NCBI GenBank assembly: GCA_017645305.1 | Contig: JAGCPD010000005.1 | Coordinates: forward strand, 1 to 64,000 | DNA length: 64,000 nt | Direction of reading: 5' to 3' | From: Bacteroidaceae bacterium | GTDB lineage: Bacteria; Bacteroidota; Bacteroidia; Bacteroidales; Bacteroidaceae | Part shown: positions 57,805 through 64,000 of the stretch, piece after piece | Layout: the number at the start of each line of letters is the position of its first letter | Numbering within the stretch: position 1 is the first letter of the stretch | Notes under the pieces: model-generated | Database searches by the model: none | Told to the model about the DNA's origin: nothing | The model's input: only the letters and a program-made list of their open reading frames with translations | Position numbers and translations under genes: made by a program

Positions 57805-59706
57805 CTAAATCTTCTTAGCTTTGAAGTTCGTGATTTTGCTGTTAAAAACGCCAGTCTTCTGTAGCGGGAAGACAAGGGTACGGATGTAGTTGTATTGTTT
57901 CTTTTCGCTGGCAAAACGCCTTTCTATGCCTAATTCCTGTACCAGTTTCCCATTTACCAAAAGTGATGTGCTGCGATTTGTTCCTTTTATGGTGATGTGT
58001 TCCTTTGCACCAGGGCGACCTTTGTGTTGGAAAGTATAAAGGTAACCGTCACGTGAAAATCCTAGCCATCCGCCTATTGGATCTGCGAGCCAAACTCGAG
58101 CATAGGGATTCTCCAACAACAGGGTGCCTGTTGGTTCGTCTGCCCAAGTGATGTCGAAATCTACCTGATAATCATAACCTATCTGTGCCTCATCGCTTTT
58201 GTCGATAATGGTGTTGGCTGGTAGTGCCGGCATGTCTATCTGAGTGTTTCCTAATTGGTTACACTTATATCCTTCACCTAATACTTTACGTTGTTCGTCC
58301 CATGCAGCATATCCGATGGTGTCGTTGACGGCGTGCCATGTTTTTTCGGATATGACTTGAACGGCAGGGAAGACACGGTGATGTATGTCGCCGACAGAGA
58401 TACCATTACCACATATATCATTCCATACTGCAAACATACCGCCCGAGATTTGCGGATCACGTTCCTCAAACTTCTGTTTGCCAATCTGTGCCGGTGTCCA
58501 ACGCTCGTAAAGGTTTTTGCAGTTCAGGTAGTTGTAATAGTATCCAGCCTCAGGGACTATATAGACTAATCCGTCAGGAATGCTTACCATCTGGTAGCCC
58601 TGTGCCTTCATGTCTTTTGGGTCGGCGTAGCCATTGTACCACATCTCCATCATTACATTATCAGACTTCACGGGTGTCTCGCCCTTTGCATGTGTAAGCG
58701 ACCCCCATAGAACAGCCTGCTTGCCAAAACTCTCTACGTGACGGATCAGATGGTCGGTTAGTGAACGGAAAAGCTCTACAACCTCTTTATCCTTATTGCT
58801 GTATTCATCTGTTCCAATGTGCATACGAGGACAGCAGAATACAGGGTCTGGGCCGCCGAGATGCTCTGAATAGAGACTGTCCAGGAAAGGAATAACCGCA
58901 GGGTTGCGGAGGTTCAGATGGTCTGCTCCGTATTCCTCGCAAGCCAATGAGGGTCGGTAATGCGTGAAGGCCAGCGAGTGTGCAGGAGCATCAAACTCGG
59001 GGATAATCTCCACGCCCATCTGCTTGGCATAAATGATGAAGTCATGGAACCCTTTCTTGGTGTAGTAGCCATCTTTGGCAGTTAAGCCTGGGAATAGTTC
59101 GCTTTGAATACGGAAGGCAGAGTAAGTCTCGTTCCAGTTACCGTGGAAGTAATCGCGGAATCCGTTATCGTTCAAATGTACCTGCAGGGTGTTCATCTTA
59201 TAATAAGAGAGTAGATTGACCAAACTGTAGAGGTAGGAGAGTGGAATGTACTTACGCCCCACATCAATCATGAATCCACGCAGGGGATAAGCAGGCGTAT
59301 CGGTAATGGTGCCGCACGGTAAAGGTTTGCCCTGTACGTGTAATTGCTGTAGGGTCTGTATTCCCCATAATACACCTTGTCCTGTCTGTGCCTTGATGGT
59401 AATTCCTTTAGGTGTAATTGTCAGCTGATAGCCTTCGTTTCCTAACTTCTTATCCTGACAAAGTTGGAGTGTAACAGCACCTTTTTTCTCTGTTGTCAGT
59501 GGAATGTTCCCTAAGAAGCCGGACAAATATTGCGCCTGACTTTGCAAAGTTACGTCGTTAAAGGAAACGTTTGTCAACAGATTCCATTGCAGTTCGCCCT
59601 TTCCAGCCTTCCAGTTTTCAATGGCAGGTACGGTAAAGGGCATGTTCTGAGCAGATGTGATGGTACATGTCAGAACACTAATGAGTACTAAGAGTTTTCT
59701 TTTCAT
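57805..59706 (-). CDS. GH20 beta-N-acetylhexosaminidase (copy A)
   Basis: 633 residues from ATG 59706 (MKRKLLVLISVLTC); a longer frame overlaps addB and is unlikely. It is colinear with copy B, with no gaps over the first 310 residues, and the catalytic pair is also D300-E301 (MHIGTDEYSNK). The jelly-roll C-terminus ends in ITNFKAKKI, identical in both copies. Differences cluster in loops (NGFRDYFHGNWNETY against CGSHRYYNDNWDETY), which suggests different substrates. Copy B follows after 92 bases that hold a heptamer array, pointing to a tandem duplication that included the repeat. Confidence 0.9.
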   Translation of the reverse strand: MKRKLLVLISVLTCTITSAQNMPFTVPAIENWKAGKGELQWNLLTNVSFNDVTLQSQAQYLSGFLGNIPLTTEKKGAVTLQLCQDKKLGNEGYQLTITPKGITIKAQTGQGVLWGIQTLQQLHVQGKPLPCGTITDTPAYPLRGFMIDVGRKYIPLSYLYSLVNLLSYYKMNTLQVHLNDNGFRDYFHGNWNETYSAFRIQSELFPGLTAKDGYYTKKGFHDFIIYAKQMGVEIIPEFDAPAHSLAFTHYRPSLACEEYGADHLNLRNPAVIPFLDSLYSEHLGGPDPVFCCPRMHIGTDEYSNKDKEVVELFRSLTDHLIRHVESFGKQAVLWGSLTHAKGETPVKSDNVMMEMWYNGYADPKDMKAQGYQMVSIPDGLVYIVPEAGYYYNYLNCKNLYERWTPAQIGKQKFEERDPQISGGMFAVWNDICGNGISVGDIHHRVFPAVQVISEKTWHAVNDTIGYAAWDEQRKVLGEGYKCNQLGNTQIDMPALPANTIIDKSDEAQIGYDYQVDFDITWADEPTGTLLLENPYARVWLADPIGGWLGFSRDGYLYTFQHKGRPGAKEHITIKGTNRSTSLLVNGKLVQELGIERRFASEKKQYNYIRTLVFPLQKTGVFNSKITNFKAKKI

Positions 59707-59744
59707 AATATTATGTTGATTTATGCTTTTTGTTTTCATTCTAT

Positions 59745-62621
59745 TTACCTTCCACATAGTAGTTTGAAATCACAGTTTGCACAGTCCTTCACCTCGGGCG
59801 TCTGTGTGAAGTTGCAATCAGGTGAGAATATCTGTTCCACCACATGGGTCAGCCCCTCCAGAAACTCATCGGCTAAAGGAGCGAAATCCTCTATAACCTC
59901 TTTGTTTATGGTAAGTGTGGGATTGTAGTCTTCTTTGTACGCCTTTCCCGGATAGAAGAGAGCAGGTACCAGCGGCTGTCGGGGCTTGTCGTTCTTAAGC
60001 ACAGCGTATGAATATAGGAAGGCTTGTAGGAAATAGCCCTCATGCCTTCCGGCTGTATTGGTTACCTCCGACAGTTCCTTGATGCTGGGCATGTGATATC
60101 CTGTCTTGTAATCTACAACCCGAATGCGTCCATCCATCTCATCCAGACGGTCTATGCGTCCGCCGGTAATGATATTTAATTGATGAGTTGTTATTTGTTC
60201 ATTATTAATTGTTAATTGAACATTAAACATACGGTCGGTTTCTGTTGCTATAATGCGGAAGGGCGCATGGTGCAGGTCATATCGTAGAAGATTGGTGAGG
60301 TACTGCATGAGCACCTTGCGAATGATGATAAGCTCACCTGTGTATTGATTGCCCGGACAGACACCTTTGCAAACCATCTTCCAAGCTTCATTGGTTCTTT
60401 CCCATCGGTCGGCAGGATGGAAATAGATGGTATCAAAGACAATGTCCAGAATAGGGCCGATAAGTCTTTCTTTGTCATTTAGCAGTTCGGAAAGTGTATT
60501 CCTTTGTATTATATTGCTGCCTGTGCGTTGAATAATGCGTTTGTAAATGAACTCTGCCGTATCGTGAAAGATATCTCCGATTAGCGGTGCGTTAAGTCCT
60601 TCCTGCGGATCTGTATCGGCTCTCAGGCCGGAGATGTGTGAGAGGAAGAACTTCAGCGGACACGTTATATACGTATTGATAGCAGAGGGGCTCAGAGGAA
60701 TGGCCTTTTCTCCGCTGGTGTTGATATCATAGCGCTGCAGCATACGTTGCAGTATCTCTTGTGTCTTGGGTACAGAAAACTCTTGTGTATCCTGTATATT
60801 TGTATCACTGCGAAGCCAGAGCGTACGGATGGGAATGTCTGTCTCTGCCAGCATTTGGCGAAGGAAACGCGACATCTCGTGACGGGTATTACCTACGCAG
60901 TTTTCGTTATAGACACACGTCAGATGCTCTGTGCGTTGAATAAGCCTGTAGAAGTAATAAGAGAAGACCGCAATACGATGACGTGGTGTTGTCAATCCGA
61001 ATGCTTCGCGTATGTTGGCAGGAATCATGGTATTACCCTGTGTGTTGCGCGGCAACATACCTTCCTCTACCGACAACATGAGCATATGCGAGAAGTCCAG
61101 ACAACGTGTCTCCAGCACGCCCATTACCTGAAGTCCGTGGGCAGGTTCGCCGTGAAAAGGAATATTGGTGCTGCACAACAGGCTTCTCAATAGGCGGCGC
61201 AGAGTGATGTGCTGTATGCAGAGCGAATTTGCTTCCCGGGTTGTCAGTTGCAAGAACTTGGTGAGGATGCGATGTGTTTGGAAGATAGCTTCAATGTACA
61301 GTTGCTCATAGACATCAGGCTTCTTAATCTGTGAGAAATGCAAGCCAGACTTCTCCACCATCTCTATTAAATAGGTTAGGAGCTGAGCATTATCCGTTGC
61401 ACGATATTGCAGCCATTGCTCTTCCTCAACGAACGAAGCATATACATGATGTTGCACAACCTGCACAAAGGGAAAGCGGAAACGTTGCTGTGCAAGGTCG
61501 AACCCGTCTGTCTGTAATGCCAGTAAAGCCATTACAAAACTGTATATAGGGGCATCGGTAAGCGGAAAGCCCATCGTGATGTTTACGCTACCGGTTTGTT
61601 CAGGCAGGGCGTGCAGAACAGGTTGCAGCAGTCCCTCGTTACATAGGACGACAGCCCCTCTTTTCGCTTCAGCTGCCACGGATGACAGCCAAGTGTTTGT
61701 GTAGCGTGCCGCTGCATTGTCCGTGTTACAGGAAATGAATGTTACATCTTGCAAATGCATCAGGTTATCGTACTCATCCTTGTTTAGTGCACAAGGAAAA
61801 TCGCTAAGGTTCTGTCGCATAAAGATGCCCGCCTCGTGTTCGGGGTTCTCAACATAATAACTGTCGTAGTCCCAATAGAAAAGCGCCTTTCCCTGTTTCT
61901 GAATGGCCTTCATAAGTGTTTTCTCCACATCGTTGAGGACATTGAATCCTGCAAATACTATGGCTTGCCGCTTTTCCAAAAAGGATGTGAGGGCCGTCTC
62001 GTCTTCTTTAAGCCGCTCTGTTACGCTGCGAAAGATAGCACCCTCATATACAGCCCCCTCTTGCATCTGCTGTTTGCGCAGTTCCGTGTACATCTCGTAC
62101 ATCCTGGACCAGACGTTAAGAAATCGTTCTTTTATCACAGAATTGCCTTCTGCAGAAAAGTGATGGAAGAAATGCTGCAAAGTAGATTTCTGCTCGTCAG
62201 TCAGATAGTCCAGTGACTCTAACTGCATCAGTTCATAGACGTTTGAGAAGATAGCCTTGGCATCGGCAAGGTGCTTGTCAACATCGTCAAAGTCCGACAG
62301 GATGATTTCTCCCCAACTCCAGAACTTATCCAGCGAATACTCCTCTTGCATCTCTTCCTTGAGAATGGTCTTGCAGAATATTTGGTATAGTGAAACGATG
62401 CTGTTTATGGGGTCGGCTTTTACAAAGGGCGAAAGGCTATAGAACAGGTCGCTCATGGTAATGTATCGTGGAGCCCAGACCGGAGTCTCGCTAGCAAGAG
62501 CCAGCTCCTGATTAAGGAAAAGACTGGCACGTTTGCCGGGAAAGACCACCGTTACATTGTGCATGTTGCTGCCAAAACGCTTCAGAAGGTCGTTGGCTAC
62601 TAATCCGAGAAATGTTTTCAT
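59745..62621 (-). CDS. addB: AddB-like helicase-nuclease subunit (PD-(D/E)xK)
   Basis: A 958-residue protein of the AddB type. It has an N-terminal degenerate helicase half (VVFPGKRASLFLNQEL, with no intact Walker A) and a C-terminal RecB-family nuclease domain with GGRID and VVDYKTG (Asp and Asp-x-Lys of the PD-(D/E)xK fold). An iron-sulphur cluster is suggested by Cys in YITCPLKF and DCANCDFKLLC. With AddA it processes double-strand breaks and loads RecA. The start overlaps the addA stop by four bases. Between the nuclease strands, codons 60230-60189 are a heptamer-repeat insert (VQLTINNEQITTHQ) that stays in frame. Confidence 0.85.
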   Translation of the reverse strand: MKTFLGLVANDLLKRFGSNMHNVTVVFPGKRASLFLNQELALASETPVWAPRYITMSDLFYSLSPFVKADPINSIVSLYQIFCKTILKEEMQEEYSLDKFWSWGEIILSDFDDVDKHLADAKAIFSNVYELMQLESLDYLTDEQKSTLQHFFHHFSAEGNSVIKERFLNVWSRMYEMYTELRKQQMQEGAVYEGAIFRSVTERLKEDETALTSFLEKRQAIVFAGFNVLNDVEKTLMKAIQKQGKALFYWDYDSYYVENPEHEAGIFMRQNLSDFPCALNKDEYDNLMHLQDVTFISCNTDNAAARYTNTWLSSVAAEAKRGAVVLCNEGLLQPVLHALPEQTGSVNITMGFPLTDAPIYSFVMALLALQTDGFDLAQQRFRFPFVQVVQHHVYASFVEEEQWLQYRATDNAQLLTYLIEMVEKSGLHFSQIKKPDVYEQLYIEAIFQTHRILTKFLQLTTREANSLCIQHITLRRLLRSLLCSTNIPFHGEPAHGLQVMGVLETRCLDFSHMLMLSVEEGMLPRNTQGNTMIPANIREAFGLTTPRHRIAVFSYYFYRLIQRTEHLTCVYNENCVGNTRHEMSRFLRQMLAETDIPIRTLWLRSDTNIQDTQEFSVPKTQEILQRMLQRYDINTSGEKAIPLSPSAINTYITCPLKFFLSHISGLRADTDPQEGLNAPLIGDIFHDTAEFIYKRIIQRTGSNIIQRNTLSELLNDKERLIGPILDIVFDTIYFHPADRWERTNEAWKMVCKGVCPGNQYTGELIIIRKVLMQYLTNLLRYDLHHAPFRIIATETDRMFNVQLTINNEQITTHQLNIITGGRIDRLDEMDGRIRVVDYKTGYHMPSIKELSEVTNTAGRHEGYFLQAFLYSYAVLKNDKPRQPLVPALFYPGKAYKEDYNPTLTINKEVIEDFAPLADEFLEGLTHVVEQIFSPDCNFTQTPEVKDCANCDFKLLCGR
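60189..60230. repeat. Heptamer array inside the addB reading frame
   Basis: Plus strand in steps of seven: TTGTTAT, TTGTTCA, TTATTAA, TTGTTAA, TTGAACA, TTAAACA. The 42 bases equal 14 codons, so the frame is kept. It resembles the CAATTAA array at 46813, read on the other strand. Confidence 0.65.
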
Positions 62622-64000
62622 GCCTTTACCTCCTCTGTTTTACCTGAATAAATATACCAGAGATAACCCTCTACCTGTTTTTCAGGGTACATGGAACGCA
62701 TCAGTTCTTTGTATGCCTGTACCTGGGTGTGGTGCTCCGTTTCGGGTCGTCCGAACTTAAAGTCTATGACAGTGATTTTGTTGCCGTTGATGATAACGCG
62801 GTCGGGGCGCAAGGTAAAGGGTTCGCCTGTCTCTTTGTTGATGCTGGTGATGCTGCACTCATTGAACACATGGTTGTCGGGTTGGAACCATTGTGCAATC
62901 CTGGGGTTTGAGAAACCTTTTTTCAGTCTGCCTATTACCACATCCAGCAGTTTGCTGTCAGTTATGATTCCTTCTGCCATACAGCGATTAAGAGCTTTCT
63001 GAATCTGCCCAGCGTGTTCTATCTGACTGAGTACATAGTGCATAATCTTACCTACCTCCAGATAGGTCTGCTGCCCGCTTTCTGTTGACTCCTCTGTACC
63101 CAAACCGCTGATGAATTTGCGTGACTGGTTGCTCTGCATAAACTCCAGTGTTGGTGCGTTGGAGGTCATTGCTACAGGAAGGGCATCGTTTTCGGCGTGC
63201 GTACTTTTCATACGGTTCTTGTGTTCCTCATGCTCTTCTTTACGTGTTGAAACGGGCGTTCCCAACTCGTATGTTAGGATTCCCGGCTCCTGGGAAGACA
63301 ACTGTACGCCAACCCGTATAAGGTCTCCGGCTATTGAGACGGTATTTCCCTTTTCTGCTGTCAGTCCCCATACAAACAAATTACTCTCGGCACGTGTGAA
63401 GGCCACATACATCATGTTAAGGGCATCCACACGCCGTTGCAAGTGCTCCTCGTTGTAATCGGGAGCGAAGTCGGACTGCTGCATGTTTTTGTTCGCGCTG
63501 ATGGGCAGTGAGCCAAGTGCATTGTACGGCTGCTTTTCTGCCTGACACCAAATCGTATCATCGTTACGGTCTTTTTCTATGGTCCAGTCCATATAGGGAA
63601 GCAGTACGGTATGGAACTGCAAGCCCTTGCTCTTGTGAATGGTAAGGATGCGTATTCCATCCACTTCACCTGCAGGGATAGCGCGATTGTGGTTACTCTC
63701 TTCCCATGCTTTCAGGAAAGTGTGAATGTCCGACGGGTTGGTGCGTAGATGGTTTTGCAGTTCGTCCATAAAAGTAAAGATATATGTGTCCTGTCCTGGG
63801 ATTTTGTTTAATTGGAAAATCTGGTACAGGCGTTCGCAGAGCAGATAAAGCGGCAACTGTGAAAGTTCTTCTTTATGTTTCGAGAAAGCCTCTGGCAACA
63901 GGTCATCGGGGCTGGCGGTCGCCACATCCAGCATTGGAAGCGTTTGCTTCAGCACGTCGCTGTGGTAGTGCATCACCAGGTAGCGCTCAGGAACTTGGTT
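62618..64000 (-). CDS. addA: AddA-like UvrD-family helicase-nuclease, N-terminus outside the window
   Basis: The frame is open from 64000 to the TGA at 62618 (461 codons), so only the C-terminal part is visible. Helicase motif V appears as IRILTIHKSKGLQFHTVLLP and motif VI as MMYVAFTRAESNLFVWG. The C-terminal RecB-like nuclease domain shows LRPDRVI and VIDFKFG (PD-(D/E)xK), followed by QVQAYKELM. It forms the AddAB break-repair complex with the next gene, whose start overlaps its stop. A start at GTG or ATG near 63976 would lack the Walker A half and is an artefact of the window edge. Confidence 0.9.
   Translation of the reverse strand, partial: NQVPERYLVMHYHSDVLKQTLPMLDVATASPDDLLPEAFSKHKEELSQLPLYLLCERLYQIFQLNKIPGQDTYIFTFMDELQNHLRTNPSDIHTFLKAWEESNHNRAIPAGEVDGIRILTIHKSKGLQFHTVLLPYMDWTIEKDRNDDTIWCQAEKQPYNALGSLPISANKNMQQSDFAPDYNEEHLQRRVDALNMMYVAFTRAESNLFVWGLTAEKGNTVSIAGDLIRVGVQLSSQEPGILTYELGTPVSTRKEEHEEHKNRMKSTHAENDALPVAMTSNAPTLEFMQSNQSRKFISGLGTEESTESGQQTYLEVGKIMHYVLSQIEHAGQIQKALNRCMAEGIITDSKLLDVVIGRLKKGFSNPRIAQWFQPDNHVFNECSITSINKETGEPFTLRPDRVIINGNKITVIDFKFGRPETEHHTQVQAYKELMRSMYPEKQVEGYLWYIYSGKTEEVKA

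Overview
The window looks like a chromosome segment of a Bacteroidales bacterium, most likely Prevotella or a close relative. The evidence is: many promoters of the Bacteroidetes form TTTG-N19/20-TAnnTTTG; a type IX secretion (CHU_C) domain; secreted proteins ending in a short Y-x-L-x-G-(R/K/Q) tail; an N-terminal DSIGFVQPE-type leader domain that I associate with Prevotella and Bacteroides; Bacteroidetes-type RpoZ and BamD; and the VirE_N/VapE plus HU cassette common in this order. No rRNA, CRISPR array, transposase or SusC/SusD pair is visible.

Layout. 1-3.8 kb: a mobile-element-like cassette with a primase-like VirE_N protein, a VapE-type helicase, nested inverted repeats, a structured leader and an HU-like protein fused to a sugar-binding-type domain. 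3.9-11.4 kb: a HAD phosphatase, a fasciclin lipoprotein, a large discoidin/DUF3472-type secreted protein and a CapA-like lipoprotein. 11.6-19.6 kb: a tight five-gene operon (HEAT-like membrane protein, processive GT2 synthase, TPR plus beta-barrel porin, DUF4838-type lipoprotein, DUF1573 lipoprotein). It looks like a synthase-dependent exopolysaccharide system and is my main candidate for something undescribed. 19.7-32.3 kb: core genes (secreted metalloprotease, uvrB, bamD, rpoZ, a DUF4293 protein, a PorT-like barrel, a LysM protein, a T9SS-sorted protein, uvrA). 32.3-41 kb: sulfatase, GH18-like, GH127-like and a very large uncharacterised secreted protein. 41.1-46.1 kb: HigBA-type toxin-antitoxin, a BspA/discoidin mosaic secreted protein and a second HU-like protein. 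46.2-51.9 kb: a YhhN protein and a four-gene sugar operon (class II aldolase, GH92 mannosidase, lyxose/mannose isomerase, PfkB kinase). 51.9-64 kb: a SIMPL-domain protein, a paralogue of the large uncharacterised protein, tRNA-Arg, tandem GH20 hexosaminidases and addB/addA (addA runs off the window).

How it fits together. The sulfatase, GH20 pair, GH92, GH127-like and GH18-like enzymes point to a life on complex host or plant glycans, with mannose-type sugars fed to an isomerase/kinase/aldolase route. A second theme is structural. Short direct repeats, nearly all with a seven-base unit but of several unrelated sequences, sit exactly at gene boundaries, supply stop or start codons, and in two places lie inside reading frames.
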